DNA of 64,000 bases, taken from Nocardioides furvisabuli. Lineage in GTDB: Bacteria > Actinomycetota > Actinomycetes > Propionibacteriales > Nocardioidaceae. Position numbers and translations under genes: made by a program. The DNA lies in NCBI RefSeq assembly GCF_021083185.1, contig NZ_JAIGQB010000012.1, positions 38,121 to 102,120 on the forward strand, written 5' to 3'. Below, one piece after another: positions 55,443 through 63,984 of this stretch. Position 1 is the first letter of the stretch. Every line of letters begins with the position of its first letter. Below the pieces are notes generated by a model that was not told the origin of the DNA, ran no database searches, and worked only from the letters and a program-made list of their open reading frames with translations.

Positions 55443-56255
55443 ATGCAGCGCACTCGACTCGGGGCGATCGCCCTCGGTGCAACGGCCCTCCTCGGCACCG
55501 CCCTGGCCCCTTCGGCCGTGGCGGGCACGGACTCGGAGATCCCGACGTTCCAGCAGTTCGCGTCCTCGACGTTCAAGGACACCGACCGGCAGTACATCGT
55601 CAACGGCGACGAGCCCATCTCCAACAGCGGTGACCTGAAGGCCTACTACGACCGGATGGTCCACGGCTCGGAGGAGGCCATGGAGGAGGGCCTGGTCGTC
55701 AACACCGTCTACGGCGTCGACGACAAGTGGTCGACCTCGCAGGTCGGCAACCTGACCTACTGCGTGAGCACCAAGTTCGGCTCGCGCCACTCCGACGTCG
55801 TCAACGCGATGGCGGCCGGTGCGGCCCTGTGGGAGGGCGCGTCCTCGCGCATCGACTACGTCCACGTGCCGTCCCAGGACGCGAGCTGCACCACGCGCAA
55901 CAAGTCGGTGCTGTTCTCCGTCGAGCCGGTGCAGACCACGCAGTACATCGCCCGCGCGTTCTTCCCGAGCACGCCCAAGCGCTCACGCAACGTCCTGGTC
56001 GACGACTCGATCTGGACCTCGGGCTCCTGGACCCCGGCGAACATCATGGGCCACGAGCTCGGCCACACGCTCGGCTTCCGTCACGAGCACACCCGCCCCG
56101 AGTCCGGCACCTGCTTCGAGGACAACAACTGGCGCCCGCTGACGCCGTACGACTCCTCCTCGATCATGCACTACCCGCAGTGCAACGGCACCTCGAGCAA
56201 CCTGAGCATGACTGCGACGGACCGTCAGGGCGCAGCCGCGCTCTACGGCGCCTGA
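55443..56255 (+). CDS. secreted zinc metalloprotease, copy 1
   Basis: 270 residues with a Sec signal peptide (to about residue 27, AVAG). The zinc site is HELGHTLGFRHEH (H204), the HExxHxxGFxHE astacin-like motif, with the Met-turn SSIMHYP after it. Four Cys after the signal (CVST, SCTT, TCFE, QCNG) could form two disulphides. AGGAGAA precedes ATG 55443. A close paralogue lies at 60360. It is followed by a terminator hairpin at 56279. Confidence 0.85.
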   Translation: MQRTRLGAIALGATALLGTALAPSAVAGTDSEIPTFQQFASSTFKDTDRQYIVNGDEPISNSGDLKAYYDRMVHGSEEAMEEGLVVNTVYGVDDKWSTSQVGNLTYCVSTKFGSRHSDVVNAMAAGAALWEGASSRIDYVHVPSQDASCTTRNKSVLFSVEPVQTTQYIARAFFPSTPKRSRNVLVDDSIWTSGSWTPANIMGHELGHTLGFRHEHTRPESGTCFEDNNWRPLTPYDSSSIMHYPQCNGTSSNLSMTATDRQGAAALYGA

Positions 56256-56278
56256 TCGGCTAGGCTCGACCGCAGTCG

Positions 56279-56315
56279 CGAACGCCCCTTCCGTCCCGAG
56301 CGGAGGGGGCGTTCG
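56279..56315 (+). terminator. terminator hairpin after metalloprotease 1
   Basis: CGAACGCCCCTTCCG (56279-56293) pairs with CGGAGGGGGCGTTCG (56301-56315), a 15-bp stem with one mismatch. It ends 36 bp before the acyl-CoA dehydrogenase start. Confidence 0.75.
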
Positions 56316-56351
56316 TCATGTCCGCACCGGCGCGGCCGGTAGCGTCATGGC

Positions 56352-58145
56352 GTGTCCACCATCCTCTCCGCCCGTGACCTGGAGTTCCTCCTCTTCGAGT
56401 GGCTCCACGTCGAGGACCTCAGCGCACGCCCCCGCTTCGCAGAGCACGACCGCGAGTCGTACGACGCCCTGCTGGGGCTCTGCGAGGAGATCGCCACCGA
56501 GCACTTCGCCCCCCACTACCGCAAGAGCGACACCGAGGAGCCGGTGTTCGACGGTGAGAAGGTGCGGCTGATCCCCGAGATCGAGTCCGCGCTGCAGAAG
56601 TTCGCCCAGGCCGACCTCATGGGCCTCACCATCGACGAGGAGCACGGCGGGCTCCAGCTGCCGCACGTGGTGGCCTCGGCCTGCATGGCGTGGTTCACCG
56701 CGGCCAACATCGGCACCGCGGCGTACTCCTTCCTCACCGTCGCCAACGCCGGGCTGCTGCTGGCCCACGGCACCCCCGAGCAGGTCGAGCGCTACGTGCA
56801 GCCGATGCTCGAGGGCCGCTTCTTCGGCACCATGACGCTCTCGGAGCCGCACGCCGGCTCGAGCCTGGGCGACGTGACCACCCGCGCGGTGCCCGCCGAC
56901 GACGGCACCCACCGCATCTTCGGCAGCAAGATGTGGATCTCCGGCGGCGACCACGAGATGGGCGACAACATCGTCCACCTGGTGCTCGCCAAGCTGCCCG
57001 ACGCCCCCGCCGGGTCGCGCGGCATCTCGCTGTTCATCGTGCCCAAGCACCTCGTCGGCGAGGACGGCTCGATCGGGGAGCGCAACGACGTCGTGCTCGC
57101 CGGCATCAACCACAAGCTCGGCAGTCGCGGGACGGTCAACACCGCGCCGGTCTTCGGCAGCGGTGCCTTCACGCCGGGCGGAGCAGCGGGCGCGGTGGGA
57201 TACCTCGTCGGCGAGGCCCACAAGGGCTTGTCCTACATGTTCCACATGATGAACGCCGCGCGTCTCGGCGTGGGGATGTCGGCGACCACGACGGCCTACA
57301 CCGCCTACCTGAAGTCGCTGGACTACGCCCGCACCCGGCCGCAGGGTCGTGCGCTCACCGCCGCCGACCCGGCGGGCCCTCAGGTGCCGATCATCCAGCA
57401 CGCCGATGTGCGCCGGATGCTGCTGGCGCAGAAGTCCTACGTCGAGGGCGCGCTGGCGCTGAACCTCTACTGCTCGCGGCTCCTCGACGAGCAGGCCAGC
57501 GCCGAGGACGACGCTGAACGGCTCGCGACGGGCCAGCTCCTCGACGTGCTGACGCCGATCGCCAAGTCGTGGCCCTCGCAGTGGGGGCAGGAGAGCTGCA
57601 GCCTCGCGATCCAGGTGCTCGGCGGCTCGGGCTACACCCGCGACCACGACCTGGAGGCCCACTGGCGCGACCAGCGTCTGAACCCGATCCACGAGGGCAC
57701 CCACGGCATCCAGGCCCTCGACCTGCTGGGGCGCAAGATCCTCGGTGGGGGAGGTGCCGCGCTGATGGCCCTCGCGGGGCGGATCGAGCAGACCGTTGCT
57801 CGCGCCAGCGAGCTAGGCGGGGAGCCGACGGCGTACGCCGATGCGCTGAAGGCCGCGGTCGACCGCCTCGGCGAGGTCACGATGGGCCTGGCCGGTCTGG
57901 GCGACCCGGACCGGATGCTCGCCAACGCCACCGTCTACCTCGAGGCCGCCGGTCACGTGGTGATCGCCTGGATGTGGCTCGAGCAGCTGGTGGCCGTGGG
58001 GGAGCGGACCGGCGACTTCTACGACGGCAAGCGGGCGGCCGCGCGCTACTTCTTCCGCTGGGAGCTGCCGAAGGTGGCGCCCCAGCTCGACCTGCTCGCC
58101 TCGGGCGACACCACCACGTTGGAGATGCGCGAGGACTGGTTCTAG
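56352..58145 (+). CDS. acyl-CoA dehydrogenase (FadE5-like)
   Basis: 597 residues, longer than short-chain dehydrogenases and with the N- and C-terminal extensions of the FadE5 group. FAD-site motif FFGTMTLSEPHAGSSLGD, then WISGGDHEM, and the late IHEGTHGIQALDLLGRKIL with the likely catalytic Glu. It catalyses the first step of fatty-acyl-CoA beta-oxidation. GTG 56352 starts a family-like N-terminus. Convergent with the ydbT-like gene (4-bp overlap). Confidence 0.9.
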   Translation: MSTILSARDLEFLLFEWLHVEDLSARPRFAEHDRESYDALLGLCEEIATEHFAPHYRKSDTEEPVFDGEKVRLIPEIESALQKFAQADLMGLTIDEEHGGLQLPHVVASACMAWFTAANIGTAAYSFLTVANAGLLLAHGTPEQVERYVQPMLEGRFFGTMTLSEPHAGSSLGDVTTRAVPADDGTHRIFGSKMWISGGDHEMGDNIVHLVLAKLPDAPAGSRGISLFIVPKHLVGEDGSIGERNDVVLAGINHKLGSRGTVNTAPVFGSGAFTPGGAAGAVGYLVGEAHKGLSYMFHMMNAARLGVGMSATTTAYTAYLKSLDYARTRPQGRALTAADPAGPQVPIIQHADVRRMLLAQKSYVEGALALNLYCSRLLDEQASAEDDAERLATGQLLDVLTPIAKSWPSQWGQESCSLAIQVLGGSGYTRDHDLEAHWRDQRLNPIHEGTHGIQALDLLGRKILGGGGAALMALAGRIEQTVARASELGGEPTAYADALKAAVDRLGEVTMGLAGLGDPDRMLANATVYLEAAGHVVIAWMWLEQLVAVGERTGDFYDGKRAAARYFFRWELPKVAPQLDLLASGDTTTLEMREDWF

Positions 58146-59662
58146 GCAGGCTCGAGGAAGTCGGTCAGCAGTCCGGGCGTCGCCCGGTCGGCCAGCGCGA
58201 CGGCCACGTCGACGCGTACGTCCCGCACGAGCACCCGCTCGGCGCCGGCCGCGGTGGTGGCCGTGAGGTCGGCGAGGCCGATCCGGCGCTGCCACCACGA
58301 CTGGGACACCACCCAGCCGATGATGCCGTCGGTCTCCAGCACGGTGCGCACCCGTGCCAACGTGCCGCTCCCGGCGACGAGGTGCCGCTCGTGCAACGCG
58401 TGCCCGAGGTGGCGATAGGACGCCTCGCCCGCCACCGCGGCGAGGAGCAGCGCGGCGAGCGCCACGCCGAGCACCCACAGGCCCGAGAAGTCGAGGAGCC
58501 ACCACGCGACGCCCGCCACCACGGTGACGTCGACGGCGTTGCCGAGCTGACGGAACCACGCCCGGCGGTGCGCCCGCGGTCCGTGCTCGACGAGCGGCTC
58601 GGTCAGCGGGCCGGGCTGGTCGAGCACCGACTCGCCGACGCCGATCGCGACCGCGCGCGGGCACGGTGGCAGCACCTGGGTGACACCGTCCTCCACGCCC
58701 GTGGCGAGGGTGGAGAGCTCGGCGCCGCCGACCAGGCGCATCAGCAGCGGGTCGACGAGCTCGACGCCGCGCACCTTGGCCTCCTCGACGGTGATGGACC
58801 GCGTCGTGAAGAGCCCGGAGGTCAGGTGCAGCGAGCCGTGCTCGCGCACCAGGCGGAAGCCCCACCACTGCACGACGTAGCCGGCCACGGACACGACGAG
58901 CCACAGGGCGAGCCCGCCCACGGCGAGCACGAGGGCGACCAGGGCGATCGCGAACTGGGTGATCCACGCCCACGCCGACGTCGCGGTCTCCTCGTTCCAG
59001 ATGGGCAGGTCGTCGCCGAACTGCGCCACGACGCCGACGGCGCCGGCGAGCAGGACGAGGCGCGCGAGGCTGAAGGGGGCGAAGCGCAGCCATGACCAGT
59101 CGATGCGCGCGAGGAGGGTGGGCGACGGAGGCGGGGTGGGGACGACGGCGGGTGCGGGAGCTCCGTCCTCCGCGGGCAGGACCGGGGCGGCGGCGGGCTG
59201 CTCGGCCTCGCGCCGGCGCAGGAGAGTCGTCCGCAGTGCCTGCGCGTCGGCGAGCGCCAGGGCATCGAGGGTGATCCGGTCGTCGTCGACGCCGGTGCCG
59301 ACCTGCACCTTCTGCAGGCCCAGGACACGGTGGAGCAGCGAGGCCTCGAGGTCGACGCTGCGCACCCGGTCGAGCGGCGCGGTCGACGTCGTCTTGTTGA
59401 GCACGCCGCTGCGCACCTGGATCTGTGAGTCGGTGAGCCGGTAGTGCGTGGTGAGCCACGGCAGGGCGCCGAAGACGAGCGGTGCGACGACCACCACGGG
59501 GAAGATGAAGGGCCAGAAACGGGTGTCGCTCTGGCTGATGCCCACGAGGGCGATCACCACCGGCACGATCGCCTGGCCGATCGCCTTGACCGGGTCGAGC
59601 AGGAGCTTGCGGGGGCTGAGCCTCGACCACCCCTCGCCCGGGGAGCCGGGGGCGGGGATCAC
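58142..59662 (-). CDS. bacterial PH-domain membrane protein, YdbT-like
   Basis: 506 residues with several hydrophobic segment pairs alternating with bacterial PH (bPH2) domains: TTHYRLTDSQIQVRSGVLNKTTSTAPLDRVRSVDLEASLL is one, and EAKVRGVELVDPLLMRLVGG another. YdbT/YdbS pairs reside in the membrane; their function is unknown, though they affect antibiotic and stress resistance in Bacillus. ATG 59662 overlaps the ydbS-like stop by 4 bp. Confidence 0.85.
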   Translation of the reverse strand: MIPAPGSPGEGWSRLSPRKLLLDPVKAIGQAIVPVVIALVGISQSDTRFWPFIFPVVVVAPLVFGALPWLTTHYRLTDSQIQVRSGVLNKTTSTAPLDRVRSVDLEASLLHRVLGLQKVQVGTGVDDDRITLDALALADAQALRTTLLRRREAEQPAAAPVLPAEDGAPAPAVVPTPPPSPTLLARIDWSWLRFAPFSLARLVLLAGAVGVVAQFGDDLPIWNEETATSAWAWITQFAIALVALVLAVGGLALWLVVSVAGYVVQWWGFRLVREHGSLHLTSGLFTTRSITVEEAKVRGVELVDPLLMRLVGGAELSTLATGVEDGVTQVLPPCPRAVAIGVGESVLDQPGPLTEPLVEHGPRAHRRAWFRQLGNAVDVTVVAGVAWWLLDFSGLWVLGVALAALLLAAVAGEASYRHLGHALHERHLVAGSGTLARVRTVLETDGIIGWVVSQSWWQRRIGLADLTATTAAGAERVLVRDVRVDVAVALADRATPGLLTDFLEPA

Positions 59663-60162
59663 GTGGCGTCGTCCTCGGTCGTGGCGGTGATCGCCGTCAG
59701 CCGCGCCACGACGTGGCGTGCGGTCTCGGCGTCGAGACAGTCGACGGTGATGGGGCCGGCGGCCGAGGCGGTGGTGACAGTGATCGACGCGAGGCCGAAC
59801 AACCGCTGCAGTGCGCCCTGCCGCGAGTCGACGGTCTGCACCCGGCTGATGGGCGCGATCCGGGTCTGGCGGCCGATCCAGCCCTCGCGGGTGTGGACGG
59901 CGGTGTCGGTGACCTCCCAGCGGTGGACGCGGAAGCGGATCCGCGGCATCAGCACGACGTGGGCGACCGCGACGAGGGCGAGGAGGAGGACCAGGAGGCC
60001 GACCCAGCCCGGGGCGCCCGGGACGACCAGCCAGGCGAGGACCGCGCCGAGCACCAGCAGCACGTCACCGATGAGCGCCGACACCGTCCAGAAGCCGATC
60101 GCCTGCGGCGAGACCTGGTACGCAGGCTCCCGCAGCACCGGCGTACCCCCCACGTGACTCAT
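59659..60162 (-). CDS. bacterial PH-domain membrane protein, YdbS-like
   Basis: 167 residues: two adjacent membrane segments (about 24-75) followed by one bPH2 domain with RVHRWEVTDTAVHTREGWIGRQTRIAPISRVQTVDSRQGALQRLFGLASITVTTAS. It pairs with the YdbT-like protein encoded next. ATG 60162 lies far from the divergent protease gene (197 bp). Confidence 0.87.
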   Translation of the reverse strand: MSHVGGTPVLREPAYQVSPQAIGFWTVSALIGDVLLVLGAVLAWLVVPGAPGWVGLLVLLLALVAVAHVVLMPRIRFRVHRWEVTDTAVHTREGWIGRQTRIAPISRVQTVDSRQGALQRLFGLASITVTTASAAGPITVDCLDAETARHVVARLTAITATTEDDAT

Positions 60163-60359
60163 GGGGCGAGTCTTGCAGGTGGTCCCGCGTCGGCGAAGTT
60201 GTGCAACGGACGACGCATCGTCGATGCAGCACCGAGGTTCTGCAGGTTCGTGCAATGCACACTCATGGCCCAACGCACGCCTTCCGCCCGGTGGTCTGGT
60301 CCGGTTTGAGTGTGTCCCGGCGCCCACCCATCCATCCGATGACCAGAAGGACCACCTCG

Positions 60360-61190
60360 ATGTCACTCCGCATGATGCTGCGAGCCGCCACCGCGACCCT
60401 CGCAGCCGCCGCGCTCGCCTGCTCCCTCGCCCCGTCCGCCACCGCGGCCCCGGCCCGGGACCGCGTGCCCACCTTCGGCGAGTTCCAGGCCGCGACCTTC
60501 CGCGACGTCGCCGGCCAGTACGTCGTCAACGGCGACGAGACCATCGGCAGCACCCGCATGCTGCGCGACTACTACGACGAGATGGTCGCGTCCTACGAGG
60601 CCGGCGACGAGCCGTCGACGCAGCTCATCATCAACCGCATCTACGGCGTGGACGACAAGTGGTCGGCGACGACGGCGCGCAACCTCACCTACTGCGTGTC
60701 CAACAACTTCGGCTCCCAGAAGACCAACATCGTCAACGCGATGGCCAACGGTGCAGCCCAGTGGGAGGCCGCCTCGTCCGGGGTGAACTTCACCTACGTC
60801 CCCTCGGCCGACTCCAACTGTCGCACCAGCAACAACGCGGTGCTGTTCTCCGTCGAGCCGACCTACACGACGCAGTACATCGCCCGCGCGTTCTTCCCGA
60901 GCTCCTCGGACAGCCAGCGCAACGTGCTGGTCAACGCCTCGTCGCTGATGAACAGCGGCTCCTGGACGCCGGGCAACATCATGGCCCACGAGCTCGGGCA
61001 CGCCCTCGGCTTCCGCCACGAGCACACGCGACCCGAGTCCGGCACCTGCTTCGAGGACAACAACTGGCGCCCGCTGACGCCGTACGACTCGTCGTCGATC
61101 ATGCACTACCCGCAGTGCAACGGCACCTCGAGCAACCTCTCGATGACCAGCACCGACCGCGCCGGCATCCGCGCGGTGTACGGCTCCTGA
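60360..61190 (+). CDS. secreted zinc metalloprotease, copy 2
   Basis: 276 residues with a Sec signal peptide (cut near ATAA, residue 30). Zinc motif HELGHALGFRHEH (H210) and Met-turn SSIMHYP. About 44 residues from the third zinc ligand to the C-terminal region are nearly identical to copy 1 (HEHTRPESGTCFEDNNWRPL and following), while the N-terminal third diverges more. AGAAGGA precedes ATG 60360. The secreted role and target are unknown. Confidence 0.85.
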   Translation: MSLRMMLRAATATLAAAALACSLAPSATAAPARDRVPTFGEFQAATFRDVAGQYVVNGDETIGSTRMLRDYYDEMVASYEAGDEPSTQLIINRIYGVDDKWSATTARNLTYCVSNNFGSQKTNIVNAMANGAAQWEAASSGVNFTYVPSADSNCRTSNNAVLFSVEPTYTTQYIARAFFPSSSDSQRNVLVNASSLMNSGSWTPGNIMAHELGHALGFRHEHTRPESGTCFEDNNWRPLTPYDSSSIMHYPQCNGTSSNLSMTSTDRAGIRAVYGS

Positions 61191-61209
61191 CGCGACGCTG
61201 ACGCTCCAG

Positions 61210-61247
61210 GACAGAGGGCCCGACCCTGCACGGTCGGGCCCTCTGTC
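61210..61247 (+). terminator. terminator hairpin after metalloprotease 2
   Basis: GACAGAGGGCCCGACC (61210-61225) and GGTCGGGCCCTCTGTC (61232-61247) form a perfect 16-bp stem with a 6-nt loop. Confidence 0.85.
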
Positions 61248-61320
61248 GCGTCCGGGGCGCGTCCAGGTCACGTCCGGTTCGCGTCCCGGTGACGTTTCGC
61301 GCGGGGGAGCGTCGCGCCCG

Positions 61321-61326
61321 TAGACT
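61321..61326 (+). promoter_or_regulatory. minus-ten element of ychF
   Basis: TAGACT ends 8 nt before the GTG of ychF, in the same CCCGTAGACTC context as the ispH promoter. Confidence 0.6.
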
Positions 61327-61334
61327 CCCCGCCC

Positions 61335-62411
61335 GTGGCTCTCACCATCGGCATCGTCGGTCTCCCCAATGCGGGCAAGTCGACGCTCTTCAACGCTCTG
61401 ACCAAGAACGACGTCCTCGCGGCGAACTACCCGTTCGCGACGATCGAGCCCAACGTGGGTGTCGTGGGTGTCCCCGACGAGCGGCTGCCGCAGCTCGCGG
61501 AGGTGTTCGAGTCCGCCAAGCAGCTGCCGGCCACCGTCGAGTTCGTCGACATCGCCGGCATCGTCCGCGGCGCCTCGCAGGGCGAGGGCCTCGGCAACAA
61601 GTTCCTCGCCCACATCCGTGAGTCCGCAGCGATCTGCCAGGTGACGCGCGTCTTCCGCGACGAGGACGTCACCCACGTCGACGGCGAGGTCAACCCCGCC
61701 AACGACATCTCGACGATCCAGACCGAGCTGATCTTCGCCGACCTCGAGACCGTCGAGAAGGCGATCGCCCGGCTCGAGAAGGAGTCGCGCAAGGTCAAGG
61801 ACCTCGTGGCGAACCTCGAGGCCGCCAGGGCTGCCAAGGACGCGCTGGAGTCGGGCACCCCGGTCATCGCCACCGACATCGACCGTTCGCTGCTGCGCGA
61901 GCTGTCGCTGCTGACGGCCAAGCCGTTCATCTACGTCTTCAACTGCGACGCCGACGAGCTCGCCGACGAGGCACTCAAGGACAAGATGCGCGCGATCATC
62001 GCGCCGGCCGAGGCAATCTTCCTCGACGCCAAGTTCGAGGCCGACCTCGCCGAGATGGACGACGACGAGATGGCGCACGAGATGCTCGCCGAGATGGGCA
62101 TCACCGAGTCCGGCCTCGACCAGCTCGCGCGCGTCGGTTTCGACACCCTCGGCCTGCAGACCTACCTGACCGCCGGGCCCAAGGAGACGCGGGCCTGGAC
62201 GATCAGGAAGGGCGCCACCGCTCCCGAGGCCGCCGGTGTCATCCACACCGACTTCCAGAAGGGCTTCATCAAGGCCGAGGTCGTCTCCTTCGACGACCTG
62301 ATGGCCGCCGGCTCCATGCTCAAGGCCAAGGAGGCCGGCAAGGTGCGCATGGAGGGCAAGGACTACGTCATGGCCGACGGTGACGTGGTGGAGTTCCGCT
62401 TCAACGTCTGA
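61335..62411 (+). CDS. ychF: redox-regulated P-loop ATPase YchF
   Basis: 358 residues, OLA1/YchF family; despite its GTPase-like fold it hydrolyses ATP, and it binds ribosomes. Walker A GLPNAGKSTLFN, switch region FVDIAGIVRGASQGEGLGNKFL and the C-terminal TGS domain with ETRAWTIRKGATAPEAAGVIHTDFQKGFIKAEV are intact. It is the last gene of the conserved backbone; the accessory tip begins downstream. Confidence 0.96.
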   Translation: MALTIGIVGLPNAGKSTLFNALTKNDVLAANYPFATIEPNVGVVGVPDERLPQLAEVFESAKQLPATVEFVDIAGIVRGASQGEGLGNKFLAHIRESAAICQVTRVFRDEDVTHVDGEVNPANDISTIQTELIFADLETVEKAIARLEKESRKVKDLVANLEAARAAKDALESGTPVIATDIDRSLLRELSLLTAKPFIYVFNCDADELADEALKDKMRAIIAPAEAIFLDAKFEADLAEMDDDEMAHEMLAEMGITESGLDQLARVGFDTLGLQTYLTAGPKETRAWTIRKGATAPEAAGVIHTDFQKGFIKAEVVSFDDLMAAGSMLKAKEAGKVRMEGKDYVMADGDVVEFRFNV

Positions 62412-62712
62412 ACCCGGCACGTTTGCGCCGCTCGAAGGGCCGATCTCCGGACCCCGGCGTGCTACGAGCGAACCCGTCGCAAGGCGCCCCTTCGACGGCG
62501 CAGTGGGCTTCGCCATCCGGCTGTACGAGTCGGTCGGATCAGGTGATGGCGACACGGTCGACTCGACCGTGACCACTGGGCTTCGTCCCCGCGTGGACGA
62601 GGTCGTCAGCGGGCGCGGCGAGCTGCGCGCTGGGCTAGTTCAGTTGACCAAGAAGTCCTCCGAAACGTTTCTCATTGTTGACCTGAGGGATCGAACGACT
62701 AAAATGAGAAAC
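62412..62712. other. 301-bp gap between ychF and the toxin-antitoxin genes
   Basis: No gene is evident. An open frame continuing from 62380 reads through it, but its codon use looks shifted and it ends by entering the antitoxin in frame; I take it as chance. The last 46 bp hold a promoter and inverted repeat (62667-62712). Confidence 0.5.
62667..62712 (+). promoter_or_regulatory. antitoxin promoter inside a 10-bp inverted-repeat operator
   Basis: GTTTCTCATT (62667-62676) and AATGAGAAAC (62703-62712) are perfect inverted copies. Between and across them lie TTGACC (62678-62683) and TAAAAT (62700-62705), 16 bp apart, a near-consensus promoter. The right arm ends exactly one base before ATG 62713. 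Confidence 0.75.
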
Positions 62713-63174
62713 ATGCCAGCCCCCAGCCCGCACACGAGCCGCGAGCAGCAGGCGGACCTCGAACGCCTAGGCGCTCGGCTGCGCGAACGCCGAAAGGCCC
62801 TCGGTGTCACCGCAGTCGCCTGTGCCGAAGCTGCTGGCGTTTCGCGTGTCACCCTGCACAGGATCGAAGCGGGCAACCCCTCGGTCACGATCGGCGCCTA
62901 CGTCAATGTTGCCGCCGCACTCGGACTTCACCTCGTCGTCCCGATCCTCGACGCTCCGACAGCAGAACCGGCGACGATCACGGTCGGCGACTACCCCGGC
63001 CTCCGCACTCTGGCATGGCAGACCGACGCCGGCACCACCGTCACCGAGACAGAGGCACTCAACCTCTACGAACGCGGCTGGCGACACCTCGACCAGGAGA
63101 CGCTGACCGATCACGAGAAGGCGTTCATCCAGCACCTGGCGGACACCTACAGCAACGGGAGGCTCCTTGTTTAG
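62713..63174 (+). CDS. HTH-domain antitoxin of an AbiEii-type toxin-antitoxin system
   Basis: 153 residues: an Xre-type helix-turn-helix (LGARLRERRKALGVTAVACAEAAGVSRVTLHRIEAGNPSVTIGAYVNVAAALGL) and a C-terminal part of about 80 residues of unknown fold. It probably binds the operator at 62667-62712 and represses its own gene, as antitoxins do. ATG 62713 is preferred to ATG 62704 because 62704 lies inside the TAAAAT element, implying a leaderless mRNA. Overlaps the toxin gene by 8 bp. GC content is lower than in neighbouring genes. Confidence 0.75.
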   Translation: MPAPSPHTSREQQADLERLGARLRERRKALGVTAVACAEAAGVSRVTLHRIEAGNPSVTIGAYVNVAAALGLHLVVPILDAPTAEPATITVGDYPGLRTLAWQTDAGTTVTETEALNLYERGWRHLDQETLTDHEKAFIQHLADTYSNGRLLV

Positions 63175-63922
63175 GCGGCTGCACCATCAACAGGTGGCCG
63201 AGCTGCTGTCGATCCTCGACGCACCGCTCCTGGCAGAGCACAACTGCTGGTTCGGAGGCGGGACCGCGATCGTCCTTGCCAACGGCGAGTTCCGCGAATC
63301 GGTTGACATCGACTTCCTGGTCTCCGACCCGCAGTCCTACCGCGCGCTGCGCCAGATGGTCAGGGACCACGGGCTCGACGCTCTGGCTACCCGAGCACTG
63401 GACCTGGGTCGAACACCCTCTGTCGACGGCTACGGGATCAGGACCTCGGCGCTCGTTGCGGGGGTTGCGATCAAGATCGAGATCATCCATGAAGGCCGCA
63501 TCGACCTCGACACTCCCGCCCCGGGCGATGAGATCTGCGGCGTACGGATCCTGACGCGAACTGACCAGGTCGCAACCAAGCTGCTCGCCAACGACGACCG
63601 TTGGGCAGACACGTCGACGTTCAGTCGCGACCTGATCGACCTGGCCATGATGAAACCCGACACCACCGCCCTGAAGGCCGGCGCGCGCAAGGCAGTCGAT
63701 GCGTACGGCAAGACAGTCGGCGAGAGCCTCGACAAAGCAGTCACCTACCTCCGAGATCGCCCGCAGCGTCTCGACGAATACATCCGAGCACTCAAGATCG
63801 ACGCGCCCCGAGCGGCTGTCTGGCAGAGCATCCGCGACCTGTCCGCAAGATGCGCGAAGATCGAAGGTCTAGGTGTGATGCCCAGTCACGTTGTGCGATC
63901 GGGCACGGCGAGCCGTAGATAG
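63167..63922 (+). CDS. AbiEii/AbiGii-type nucleotidyltransferase toxin
   Basis: 251 residues with the nucleotidyltransferase core FGGGTAIVLANGEFRESVDIDFLVSD (GGGT plus DxD). AbiEii-type toxins transfer nucleotides to RNA targets and act in phage abortive infection. The N-terminus MFRRLHHQQVAELL and helical C-terminus fit family length. The start overlaps the antitoxin stop. Target unknown. The protein ends 62 bp before the start codon of the IS481-like transposase. Confidence 0.78.
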   Translation: MFRRLHHQQVAELLSILDAPLLAEHNCWFGGGTAIVLANGEFRESVDIDFLVSDPQSYRALRQMVRDHGLDALATRALDLGRTPSVDGYGIRTSALVAGVAIKIEIIHEGRIDLDTPAPGDEICGVRILTRTDQVATKLLANDDRWADTSTFSRDLIDLAMMKPDTTALKAGARKAVDAYGKTVGESLDKAVTYLRDRPQRLDEYIRALKIDAPRAAVWQSIRDLSARCAKIEGLGVMPSHVVRSGTASRR

Positions 63923-63923
63923 G

Positions 63924-63984
63924 TGAAGGCCTCCCGGTGTGGAGTGGAGCTGTCTAGGACTTCACTTCCAGAGGGAGGCCTTCA
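63924..63984. repeat. 12-bp inverted repeat at element edge
   Basis: TGAAGGCCTCCC (63924-63935) and GGGAGGCCTTCA (63973-63984) are perfect inverted copies, 37 bp apart. They frame TGTCTAGGACTTCAC (63951-63965), which resembles IS481-type terminal sequence. Confidence 0.5.

Noticed and set aside
62380..62712. Antitoxin start far upstream at 62380
   Set aside because: That frame begins inside ychF and crosses the promoter/operator; the ATG at 62713 fits the promoter position.
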